Below are positions 15,438-22,730 of a stretch of DNA of 29,155 bases, piece by piece (the first letter of the stretch is position 1; each line of letters starts with the position of its first letter). The translations under genes were made by a program, and so were the position numbers. The notes below the pieces were generated by a model. It did no database searches. It worked only from the letters and a program-made list of their open reading frames with translations, and was not told the DNA's origin. The DNA is from JBALVT01 sp047612385 (GTDB taxonomy: Bacteria > Pseudomonadota > Gammaproteobacteria > Pseudomonadales > Halieaceae): NCBI GenBank assembly GCA_047612385.1, contig JBLGAR010000054.1:1-29155 (forward strand), written 5' to 3'.

Positions 15438-16616
15438 ATGCAACGATGGATCCGAGTAACAGCAGCGCTTGCACTGACCAGTGCCTGCATAGGTAACGTG
15501 GCTGCCGAAAAAGCAGACGATGCCGCCGTGCCTTTGTATAAACCCTCGTCTAACAGCTCGGTAGCGGTGAATATTCTCAGCCCAGGATATGGTGCCAGTC
15601 GGCAAGCGGCCAATGCGATTTCTCTTGGAACGATAGCGCCGGACTTCACGCTGCGACGTGCAGGTGGAGGCCGAGTATCCTTAGCGCAGGAACTATCCAA
15701 AGGACCTGCGGCCATAATCTTCTATCGCGGCCATTGGTGACCCGCCTGCAATTCGCAGCTAGGTGAGCTGCAACATCAAATAGATCGTTTCGAGCGCCGT
15801 GGCGTATCCATTATCGCGCTGTCGGTTGATGAACCACAGGATTCAGAGCGTATGATCCAGCGCCTGGGTATTACTTTCGCGCTCGCCAGCGACCCGGAAC
15901 AAAAGGTCGTAAAAGGCTTCGGAGTTCAAAACCCCCAGACCAACGAGCTTGCACTGCATGCGGTCTATATCGTCGACGAGCGCGGCCGGGTGATTTACCG
16001 CAAAGTCGCTGGGAGACGCCCTGTATCCGCCGAGTTGATCGACGCCATAGATGCGCACGGCGGCGTTTACCCGCGTAATGATCAACTTGAGGGGCTGCCA
16101 GAGCGCCGAGTGGCGTATCCGTCCAATAATTCTCAAACCCTGATTGAAATGTCAAATGCACGCGAGCTACCAAACACCGTACTTGCAGCGAAACTTGCTG
16201 AGGTACTGGCAAGCATGCGCGCAGGCAGCAGTGACGATACCCTGATCGCTTTTCGTGCCTTTATTAAAGGAGCTCAGGATGTGCCCCTGCCCGACCTGTT
16301 GGCAACCGCTGCGTGGTTAACAAGACAACGTTTTATTGCTGACATACCTGCAGCGACAAAGGCTGGCCTGGATCTTCAAAAGCGGCTGCGTCGCGTTGCC
16401 GAGCTAAAGGCACAAAGTGCGACCGCGCAAGCCGCCAAAGCTGAAAACGCAGATACCTTGCTACATACACTCGCAGCCGCGCGCGGTGGTCTGTCAAAGG
16501 CTCGGGCAGCGGTCACCAACAATGCTGGCGTTTGGCGGCTAAGCTACGCACAGGGATCACTCCGAGGTTATCGTGAAGTGGCCTTTGAGACGCAGACCGT
16601 ATCTAACCGCCAATAA
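15438..16616 (+). CDS. Predicted selenoprotein: exported peroxiredoxin-like (AhpC/TSA) protein, Sec at residue 101
   Basis: Read through the TGA at 15738-15740, this frame gives 392 residues. The N-terminus (MQRWIRVTAALALTSACIGNVAA) looks like a Sec signal peptide; this ATG was chosen for that and for an AGG 8 nt upstream. The thioredoxin-fold domain (about 60-215) contains APDFTLRRAGGGRVSL, then FYRGHW-U-PACNSQL, where the family has FYRG.WCP.C, then SIIALSVDEPQDS and a VYIVDERGRVIYRKV strand. The TGA replaces the first, attacking cysteine; Cys104 completes a UxxC pair. Frame and similarity continue for 292 codons after the stop and a selenocysteine-insertion-like hairpin follows. Residues ~210-392 form a helical Ala-rich extension of unknown role. 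Likely an envelope peroxidase or thiol oxidoreductase. Confidence 0.85.
15738..15771 (+). promoter_or_regulatory. UGA (Sec) codon and bacterial SECIS-like hairpin in the peroxiredoxin-like gene
   Basis: The TGA at 15738-15740 is followed 14 nt later by a perfect 6-bp stem GCAGCT/AGCTGC (15755-15760 with 15766-15771) closing the loop AGGTG (15761-15765). The loop has G at its second and third positions and a GGU triplet, as in the E. coli fdhF element recognised by SelB. The first loop G lies 22 nt after the UGA, inside the range normal for bacterial elements. Confidence 0.8.
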
Positions 16617-16693
16617 AATTATCCAATATTGTAATCTGGGCCGAGGTTTACTTCACTAGTGCCACGGCTATCACCAGCAGCTACACCACTTAA

Positions 16694-17215
16694 ATGCATA
16701 AACGACAACAAGCGCTACTGACTGACGCTCCACCGTTGATTGCCTCGTATATTATCGGGTATTTTCGCTGGACCCAATTGACGCCAATGATATTCGCATG
16801 GGGCTTTCTATTGCTCGCCCTGCTGTTGCTCAGCTTACTGAGTTTTCAAGAGCTATCTACTGAGCTAGGTATTAGATGGAGCCAGATAACAGCCGGTATT
16901 TTCAAGCTTTGGGGGTATTTTTCCTTGTTTTTGTTACTACTGGATATCGTCTATCGCCAAGTTTTTAAGCGCGAAGCCACCGCTACGCCCTCCGGTCTTC
17001 CCCGAAAACTCATCATTTGCGCTCTGGCCATCACAGCCGTCATAGCCCTATTATTTGCAAATTACTATTTTGGTAACGTGATGAACGACGATGATGATCC
17101 GCGCTTGTATTTCGTTGGGGCGGGTGCCCTTGTTTGGCTTATAAGCGCTTACAGTTTAACGGTATCTCATCTGCTCGGGCGACTATCAGACAAAGTAATG
17201 CAGGCTAAGAACTAA
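16694..17215 (+). CDS. Small integral membrane protein of unknown function
   Basis: 173 residues with four hydrophobic segments: about 31-53 (MIFAWGFLLLALLLLSLLSF), 66-86, 104-126 and 139-160. A short basic N-terminus precedes them and the tail is charged. The acidic run NDDDDPR (about 130-136) lies between the last two membrane segments. It starts 77 bp after the peroxiredoxin-like selenoprotein gene on the same strand and could be co-transcribed with it. I do not recognise the family. Coding status is supported by length, composition and position. Confidence 0.65.
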   Translation: MHKRQQALLTDAPPLIASYIIGYFRWTQLTPMIFAWGFLLLALLLLSLLSFQELSTELGIRWSQITAGIFKLWGYFSLFLLLLDIVYRQVFKREATATPSGLPRKLIICALAITAVIALLFANYYFGNVMNDDDDPRLYFVGAGALVWLISAYSLTVSHLLGRLSDKVMQAKN

Positions 17216-17351
17216 AGCTGTAACTATTCTTCAAAAGCGTTTCAGCGGAGACGCCCTGCTACGACACCATAGAGCCACGTCTAGTGCTTTCTGCATTCGT
17301 CCGGATGTTGGCTTTTAGATCCTTAAATCCAAGGCGCCGGCCCAGCCCAAT

Positions 17352-17771
17352 TTAGCCCACCCAATAAACGGCGAGCATGGAACCGCTCGCAATCAGTGTT
17401 AGGACAGCCCGCATCGTGCGATACGAAGTAGGAAAATCAGGGAACAGCGATGAGCGCTGTTCCACAAGGTAGATACCCACTAGCAATCCGGCGGAGACAA
17501 GCGCCCATACCTCGACCGCAAGCAAGAATGTAGAGAAGGCAATCAAGAACAAGAGATTGCTCAATAGCAAAGCCGAGCGAGAGCCAGGCATCAGCCCCAC
17601 ACCCCACCAACTCCCCGTTAGAAAACAGATAATTCCGAACGCATAGCTGCTCGCCAATGACGCCAACAACTGTGAATGCGAAGAGCCGAATATAATGAGC
17701 AGTGCTGGAACGACAAAGGGTATCAGTCCAGCATAACCGAGAGTGTTAATCACGCGCTGCGATGAAAACAT
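17352..17771 (-). CDS. DUF3429 family membrane protein
   Basis: 139 residues, matching the short DUF3429 family: LGYAGLIPFVVPALLIIFG near the start, the YAFGIICFLTGSWWGVGL core (about 43-60), and further membrane segments at 68-105 and 119-138. Four to five transmembrane helices are predicted. It is the last gene of a minus-strand run SDR, glutathione peroxidase, DUF3429, with a 6-bp gap to the peroxidase gene. The 136 bp between it and the convergent membrane-protein gene show no clear terminator. Function of the family is unknown. Confidence 0.8.
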   Translation of the reverse strand: MFSSQRVINTLGYAGLIPFVVPALLIIFGSSHSQLLASLASSYAFGIICFLTGSWWGVGLMPGSRSALLLSNLLFLIAFSTFLLAVEVWALVSAGLLVGIYLVEQRSSLFPDFPTSYRTMRAVLTLIASGSMLAVYWVG

Positions 17772-17777
17772 AGAGCC

Positions 17778-18335
17778 TTACATTTTAAGGGACTGAAGAA
17801 TGTCTTCTTCAAGCGAGCCGGCCAAGGGTTTGTCTGATGACCCGTAATGCTTAACCTGCTGCCCGTCACGATTGATCAGGTACTTGTTGAAGTTCCAGCT
17901 CGGGACGCTGCCCGTTTTTTCCGCCAGTTGCATAAACAGAGCGTTTGCATCGCTGCCTCGCACGGCGCTTGGAGATACCATAGTAAAAGTCACTCCGTAG
18001 TTGACGTAGCAAACCTCCGCGGTCTTGTTTTCATTACTGGCCTCTTGAAAAAAATCGTTTGACGGAAAACCCACTATCTCGAGGCCCTGGTCTTTGTATT
18101 TTTGGTAAAGCGCCTCCAGTCCTTTAAACTGCGACGTAAATCCGCAGTGACTTGCAGTGTTGACGACCAATAAGACCTTGTCCTGATAATTGCTGCAAAA
18201 ATTAACAGTATCACTCGAGCGTAATTTTTGCGCTTCAAAATCCAGCAGAGGACTGCAGTTTGCGAAAGCGCTATTGGCCGTAAGCGCCAGAGGTAGCGTC
18301 AGTGATAATGCGATGATGAGTCTAATCAATGTCAT
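17778..18335 (-). CDS. Exported glutathione peroxidase-like protein (Cys type)
   Basis: 185 residues with a signal peptide (MTLIRLIIALSLTLPLALTA, then NSAFA). The GPx signature is present: VVNTASHCGFTSQF with peroxidatic Cys64, then EIVGFPSNDFFQEAS and WNFNKYLINRDGQ. The active residue is cysteine, not selenocysteine, although two selenoproteins are nearby. The usual FPCNQF glutamine is Asp94, and Cys109 (TAEVCYVNYG) may be the resolving cysteine, so it probably uses thioredoxin-like reductants. AGGAGA lies 5 nt before the ATG. It sits between the SDR (20-bp gap) and DUF3429 (6-bp gap) in one operon. It reduces peroxides in the periplasm. Confidence 0.9.
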   Translation of the reverse strand: MTLIRLIIALSLTLPLALTANSAFANCSPLLDFEAQKLRSSDTVNFCSNYQDKVLLVVNTASHCGFTSQFKGLEALYQKYKDQGLEIVGFPSNDFFQEASNENKTAEVCYVNYGVTFTMVSPSAVRGSDANALFMQLAEKTGSVPSWNFNKYLINRDGQQVKHYGSSDKPLAGSLEEDILQSLKM

Positions 18336-18355
18336 GGTGTCTCCTAAAGAATTAC

Positions 18356-19078
18356 TTACCAGGGAATAGTTTTTCCGTCCCAGGACCAGAAGCGCCCGCT
18401 ATTGCTTGAATTCAGCCCTTTCAACAGCTTCAGAAACATCGAAGCGGTATAGGAAGTGTCAAACAGTTTCTCGGGCTTCACGTTTGCCTGGAAGGGTTTT
18501 GATAAAGCCGTATCGTTGGTCCCAGGGTGCAGTGCGGCGATACAGCCCCTGGGATGACTGTGCTTCCACTCGATACTCAGTGTTTTAAGCGCCATATTCA
18601 GCGCGGCCTTAGAAATTCGGTAACTGTACCAACCACCGAGACGATTATCTTCAATGCTACCGACGCGCGCAGAAACGGTTGCCATGATCGGCGCAGAACT
18701 CCGCTTTAAAGCGCGACCGAAGTGCTTGGCAAGCAACAAAGTCGGCAAGGTGTTGATACGAATATTTTCCAGCATGAACTCTGGATCAAACGCACGTATG
18801 CTTTTCTCCGGCTCACCGGCGCTACCGTGAAGATATCCCGCAAAGTTTAGAACCCAGTCAACGTGATCGAAATCTGACGCCCACGCTTCGATTGCGGCGC
18901 TATCCCTAATATCGAGGGCATACCAGCTAATTCTCTCATGCCGAAACGGGATTTCGCCTTTGTGGTAGGTCGCTGACACCTCAACGTCTGGGAAGTTCGC
19001 CAGCAGGCTTTTACACATGGCCTGGCCCAGGCCACCACTGCCGCCGATAAGAATAACCTTGTGAGGAAATTCAGACAT
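18356..19078 (-). CDS. Short-chain dehydrogenase/reductase (C-factor-like SDR)
   Basis: 240 residues with the SDR nucleotide site VILIGGSGGLGQAM (8-21), the NFAG segment (78-81), catalytic Ser136 and the Tyr153-x3-Lys157 pair in YSYRISKAALNMALK. The closing region CIAALHPGTNDTALSKPFQ is typical of C-factor-like SDRs. It uses NAD(P)H to reduce or oxidise an unidentified carbonyl or alcohol in the cytosol. It heads the SDR, GPx, DUF3429 run. An 85-bp gap separates it from the DUF6482 gene upstream on the same strand, so it may belong to a longer transcript. Confidence 0.9.
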   Translation of the reverse strand: MSEFPHKVILIGGSGGLGQAMCKSLLANFPDVEVSATYHKGEIPFRHERISWYALDIRDSAAIEAWASDFDHVDWVLNFAGYLHGSAGEPEKSIRAFDPEFMLENIRINTLPTLLLAKHFGRALKRSSAPIMATVSARVGSIEDNRLGGWYSYRISKAALNMALKTLSIEWKHSHPRGCIAALHPGTNDTALSKPFQANVKPEKLFDTSYTASMFLKLLKGLNSSNSGRFWSWDGKTIPW

Positions 19079-19163
19079 TGGTACAAAAGAGTTTGGATGC
19101 GCACATGATCATTTATACGGACCGCCACCGCGTTCAGATCTTTTTCAGAGTGTTCCTAACCAC

Positions 19164-19484
19164 CTAATGCCGGGTAATCGGCGGGTAAAGTTCCATAGAA
19201 AGCGGTACTTCAAGGGTATTGGCTTGCTCGCGGGTGGGCTGGCCTACCATCTCATCATAGGCTGAACTATGCCGCAGGCAAAGGCTCTGTACGGGCAGTA
19301 CCTGCAGAGCCTCTCGCACCTCGGACAGAGAATGGCGTCGAAATGGCCTGCCGTTATTTTCTGTCAGAAGACAGTCCTCGCCGTCAATGCTGACGGTCAC
19401 CTGATAAAGGGCCTGCTCCAACGAGTGGACCACCATCACCAGCTTCTGGTTAGAGCGCTGAAGATCTCGAAAGCTCAGCTTCAT
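19164..19484 (-). CDS. DUF6482 family small protein
   Basis: 106 residues from the ATG at 19484, which overlaps the stop of the SOUL gene by ATGA; the longer reading from 19511 is less likely. Features resembling DUF6482 proteins of gammaproteobacteria are LLTENNGRPFRRHSLSEVRE in the middle and AYDEMVGQP near the C-terminus. It is soluble with no signal peptide or cofactor motif. Function is unknown. Translational coupling ties it to the SOUL haem protein. Confidence 0.75.
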   Translation of the reverse strand: MKLSFRDLQRSNQKLVMVVHSLEQALYQVTVSIDGEDCLLTENNGRPFRRHSLSEVREALQVLPVQSLCLRHSSAYDEMVGQPTREQANTLEVPLSMELYPPITRH

Positions 19485-20065
19485 TGCGAGACCTCTATTT
19501 CCGGGCTCCACTGGATCTCCACGGCAATCTCATTACGGCGCAGAAAGGGAACAGTCCAGGGCGGGTTGTACTGATTCAGAATGGGCACGCCGATTACGGT
19601 AACCGCATTCTGCTCGAGAACGGACAACAGCTCTGTCGTCTGGCGCGCTACCTTGCCATCTGTCGCCCAGCCCGAGAAACCTATAGTCGCTACCGTCTTG
19701 CCAGGCACCGGGCGGATGAAAATACTGTCGTCATCGGGAACGGGCAAGTCTTCGAGGGCGTATTCTGCCGGCAGAGTAAACGACATCTCCGGCGTTTCAG
19801 GGGCCAAGGTTTCCTGCACCGGCGCGGTCATGGCTATCGACTGCGATTGTTCATTACCGCCGAAGATGTAACCGGCGAGTCGTCTGAACCCCTGGGAGGT
19901 TTCTCCGCTGCTGCTTAACCTCGTCACCGCATGGATGCTTGGCTCGTATTGCCTGATCTCCACCGCGCCCAATTTCGTAATCAGCTCCCAGCGGGGCTCT
20001 TCGATATCTTTGGCCATCATCACGGGACTCAAAAGCAAGACTGTTAACAACAACAAGTATTTCAT
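19481..20065 (-). CDS. Exported SOUL-family haem-binding protein
   Basis: 194 residues with a signal peptide (MKYLLLLTVLLLSPVMMA) and a complete SOUL/HEBP domain: WELITKLGAVEIRQYEPSIHAVT, IFGGNEQSQSIAMTAPVQE, MSFTLPAEYALEDLPVPDD, and the closing YNPPWTVPFLRRNEIAVEI. SOUL proteins bind haem or related tetrapyrroles; the physiological role in bacteria is unsettled. GAGGT precedes the ATG by about 10 nt, and a TATAAT hexamer (20107-20102 on the minus strand) may be its -10 box, without a good -35. It starts the pair with DUF6482. Confidence 0.9.
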   Translation of the reverse strand: MKYLLLLTVLLLSPVMMAKDIEEPRWELITKLGAVEIRQYEPSIHAVTRLSSSGETSQGFRRLAGYIFGGNEQSQSIAMTAPVQETLAPETPEMSFTLPAEYALEDLPVPDDDSIFIRPVPGKTVATIGFSGWATDGKVARQTTELLSVLEQNAVTVIGVPILNQYNPPWTVPFLRRNEIAVEIQWSPEIEVSQ

Positions 20066-20121
20066 GCTTACATCGACCTCTATCGGAACAATATAGGCAC
20101 AATTATAGCGAACGAAGAGAC

Positions 20122-20922
20122 CTATACCCCTTCCTTTACGTGCTGACCAACCCTTCCTGAATTCAGGCTGCGGCGTATAAATATAAAAACAAGTATCAAT
20201 ACTGAATAGACAATAAAAAACGGAATAATGTATTCAGCCCATCCCAAACCTAGCATTACTGCGATAATCAGAAGCTGGAATCCCAAGCCAAACCCCGAGA
20301 CAGCCGTCATAAACCATTTGGGATAATGCTCTCCGTCTTCTGCAGATTTATCCATTTGGTAAATCGCTTTGTCAAACAAACTGTAACAAACGGTGTACAT
20401 CCAAAACCAATTATCCACCGTGCGCTGCTTTTCGCCGGGCATTGCCACGGGCGCCTTGTCCTCAAAGACACGGCTGGTTGTATCCCCATCGAATTTGTTG
20501 CGCAGAATCACGTAGTAATAGTTGTATAAAGTACCTTGGAGTTGGATTGCACAAAACGCTACAAGCATTAGCAACAGCGAGCCTTCTGTTATATAGAAAA
20601 TGGTGTATAGAAAGAGAAAGTTCAGAATGATATCGGCAACAGAGTCAAAATATCGACCAGTGTAAGAGGGTGTGTTCTTTACACGAGCTAACTCACCATC
20701 GGCTGCATCAAGAATGGATTTAATTATCAGAAAAAATGCTGCCGCCCAGAATTGCTGGTAAAGCATACACACAATTGCGATTACGCCGGCAACGATAAAC
20801 ATCATAGTCACGTGTATTGGCGTTACTGTAGTGCCTTTGAGGGCGCTAGCAATCCAACGAGCCGGTGGACGGCCGTAATCGGAAAGATCGAGAAATTTAT
20901 GCTCTGCGGGTAGCTTGGACAT
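20122..20922 (-). CDS. CDP-alcohol phosphatidyltransferase family membrane protein
   Basis: 266 residues with about six membrane segments. The diagnostic motif D-x2-D-G-x2-A-R-x8-G-x3-D-x3-D is complete: Asp72, Asp75, Gly76, Ala79, Arg80, Gly89, Asp93, Asp97 (DAADGELAR...GRYFDSVAD). The family transfers a phosphoalcohol from a CDP-alcohol donor to an acceptor alcohol at the inner membrane during phospholipid or polar lipid synthesis. It is longer than PgsA or PssA and has a hydrophilic loop around 150-180 (SRVFEDKAPVAMPGEKQRT). The acceptor cannot be deduced. It is first in the minus-strand run that continues with SOUL and DUF6482. Confidence 0.88.
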   Translation of the reverse strand: MSKLPAEHKFLDLSDYGRPPARWIASALKGTTVTPIHVTMMFIVAGVIAIVCMLYQQFWAAAFFLIIKSILDAADGELARVKNTPSYTGRYFDSVADIILNFLFLYTIFYITEGSLLLMLVAFCAIQLQGTLYNYYYVILRNKFDGDTTSRVFEDKAPVAMPGEKQRTVDNWFWMYTVCYSLFDKAIYQMDKSAEDGEHYPKWFMTAVSGFGLGFQLLIIAVMLGLGWAEYIIPFFIVYSVLILVFIFIRRSLNSGRVGQHVKEGV

Positions 20923-21253
20923 GTTGGTGACTATTTTCCTAAAACGGTTCAGCAGGATAGCTGTGCACTACGGGGTGGTTTCTTATCGTCGACACTCCGA
21001 TATGTGTACCCGAGTGCTCGACCACACTGTTGCACACATTGTGTCACGTTCGACCACCTTACGCAGGGTGGAGGGGATTAGATCTCTTTATTTGGCTGGA
21101 TTAGTCCGATGCTGAAAACCAGTGAGGTAAGGTTGCTCGGTTGGGCAGAAAATATTGGCTACACGATTAAGGCAAAGCAGCTACAAAAAACTGGCAGTAG
21201 CACGGGCTTTCGGTATAAGTTGCACACCCGTTTTCATCCAGGTAAGAGAGACC
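20923..21253. other. Divergent intergenic region, no gene recognised
   Basis: About 330 bases between the phosphatidyltransferase (minus) and the CMD selenoprotein (plus). Short open frames here have no family-like features. The region must hold the two divergent promoters, but I see no convincing -35/-10 pair or strong hairpin. The frame of the selenoprotein is open upstream to 21155, but that stretch has no similarity to the family. Confidence 0.5.
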
Positions 21254-21787
21254 ATGAGTAGAATACGCCTTAAGCAAGATAGCGAATTAGCGCCCGAGGT
21301 ACTCGAGCACGTTAAGGCTGTGGAAGCCATGGGGGGAGATACCTCAACCATGCGTGGTCTAGCCCACCGGCAGTCACTCTTTGACAGCTTCTTCCAGTGG
21401 TACGGAAAAGCACGTCAAGGGGAGGCAGTAGAAGAAGAATTGATCGAGCTGGTGCGCCTTAAAATAGCGCGGCTCAATGACTGCTTTACCTGACTAAACA
21501 CACGATTTCTGTCGGGCACAGAAAAAGAAGAAAACCTAAACGAAGATAAAATTGCCGAACTGGACGCGCAGTCCAACAGTTTTACTCCTCGGGAAAAAAT
21601 GGCCATCGAGTACGCCGAAAAAATGGCGACCGACCACCACACCATCGATGATGCCTTTTTCAAACGCATGCACATTGAATTTACCGACCCTGAGATTGTC
21701 GAGCTGGGTATGCTGATTGGGCAATTCATAGGCGTTGGTCGCTTGCTGATGGTACTCGATCTCGAGCCAAAAACCTGCGAACTATAA
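21254..21787 (+). CDS. Predicted selenoprotein: carboxymuconolactone decarboxylase/AhpD-like protein, Sec at residue 80
   Basis: Read through the TGA at 21491-21493, the frame encodes 177 residues from the ATG at 21254 (GAGAG just upstream). Residues ~40-140 follow the all-helical CMD/AhpD pattern: SLFDSFFQWYGKARQGEAVEEELIELVRLKIARLNDC-FT-U-LNTR, then TPREKMAIEYAEKMATDHHTIDDAFFKRM and ELGMLIGQFIGVGRLLMVL. The family motif is CxxC; here it is Cys77-Phe-Thr-TGA80, so selenocysteine would replace the second redox cysteine. Arg84 stands where AhpD has His. The frame stays open for 97 codons after TGA, with full similarity. A hairpin follows the TGA at the right distance. Likely a disulfide reductase or peroxidase partner in the cytosol. 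Confidence 0.87.
21491..21524 (+). promoter_or_regulatory. UGA (Sec) codon and bacterial SECIS-like hairpin in the CMD-like gene
   Basis: TGA at 21491-21493 is followed 12 nt later by a perfect 7-bp stem TTTCTGT/ACAGAAA (21506-21512 with 21518-21524) and loop CGGGC (21513-21517). G at the second loop position lies 21 nt after the UGA, almost the same spacing as in the peroxiredoxin-like gene (22 nt). The stem is A/T-rich at its base, so stability is moderate. Confidence 0.75.
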
Positions 21788-21806
21788 GCGCGTTGACAAG
21801 CGGGTT

Positions 21807-22730
21807 TTAGTTTTCGATTTCGTAACGCCAGGGTATTGAAGGTTGCGCTCCCGCCTTGGTAACCGAAATAGCTGCAGCCGCATTGGCGAAGTTGACCGCA
21901 TCATCAAGCTCTCTCCCCTGGGCTAGGGCAACCACTAAAGCCCCGTTGAAGGTATCGCCTGCTGCGGTTGTGTCTAGCACTTTGACCGCGCGTCCGGAAA
22001 TCATGCGTTTACCTGAAGGGCCCGAGACATAGGCACCGGAACTCCCCATGGTGATGATGACAACCTTGATGCCGTGCTCATGAAGTAGCGCAGCCGCGCG
22101 TTCTGCATCCTCCTCGGAATTTACGCACACACCCGTCAGAATTTCAGCTTCCGTTTGGTTGGGCGTAATCATATCGATGTAGTGCAACAGTTTGTCCGGA
22201 AACGATTTGAGGGCTGGCGCGGGGTTTAGGATAACTTGCGTCTGGCTTTTCCGAGCAATTTCTGCAGCCAGCGTGACGCTCTCAACAGGTACCTCCAACT
22301 GCATTAGCAGATAATCAGCGTTGGCAATCAGCGCCTGGTTTTGCTGAACTTTCTCTGGCGTTAATTCGGCGTTGGCTTCCGCTGAGATCCCGATACAGTT
22401 TTCACCTTCACGGTTTACAAAAATCAGTGCGACGCCGGTTCGACCATTTTTTATGACTTCAATGTTAGATGTGTCCATCCCGTCTCTGGCAAGCGATGCA
22501 ATCGTGCCGTGTCCCTCGGTATCGTCGCCTACACAGGCGATAAATTGCATGGCACCCCCCAGCCTCGCACAGGCGACCGCCTGGTTGGCCCCCTTACCAC
22601 CGGCAACAACACGATAGTTTGATCCGACCTTAGTTTCCCCAGGCGTTGGAAACGACTGAACATCAAGCACATGGTCTGCATTTACGCTGCCTAGCACTAC
22701 TATTTTTTTGCTCGTCATGTCATCACTCAT
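21807..22730 (-). CDS. rbsK: Ribokinase (PfkB family)
   Basis: 307 residues, usual ribokinase length. The N-terminal VLGSVNADHVLDVQSFPTPGET and AGGKGANQAVACARLGG (PfkB signature 1), and the C-terminal VLDTTAAGDTFNGALVVAL with the catalytic Asp of the GD motif, are intact. It phosphorylates ribose to ribose 5-phosphate with ATP in the cytosol. The start ATG overlaps the stop of the permease gene (ATGA), so it is the last gene of the transporter operon. A start 4 codons later (Met5) is an alternative. The convergent CMD gene ends 19 bp away. Confidence 0.93.
   Translation of the reverse strand: MSDDMTSKKIVVLGSVNADHVLDVQSFPTPGETKVGSNYRVVAGGKGANQAVACARLGGAMQFIACVGDDTEGHGTIASLARDGMDTSNIEVIKNGRTGVALIFVNREGENCIGISAEANAELTPEKVQQNQALIANADYLLMQLEVPVESVTLAAEIARKSQTQVILNPAPALKSFPDKLLHYIDMITPNQTEAEILTGVCVNSEEDAERAAALLHEHGIKVVIITMGSSGAYVSGPSGKRMISGRAVKVLDTTAAGDTFNGALVVALAQGRELDDAVNFANAAAAISVTKAGAQPSIPWRYEIEN

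Noticed and set aside
17778..18335. Glutathione peroxidase as a selenoprotein
   Set aside because: The active codon is a normal cysteine codon (SHCGFT) and the frame has no internal stop.
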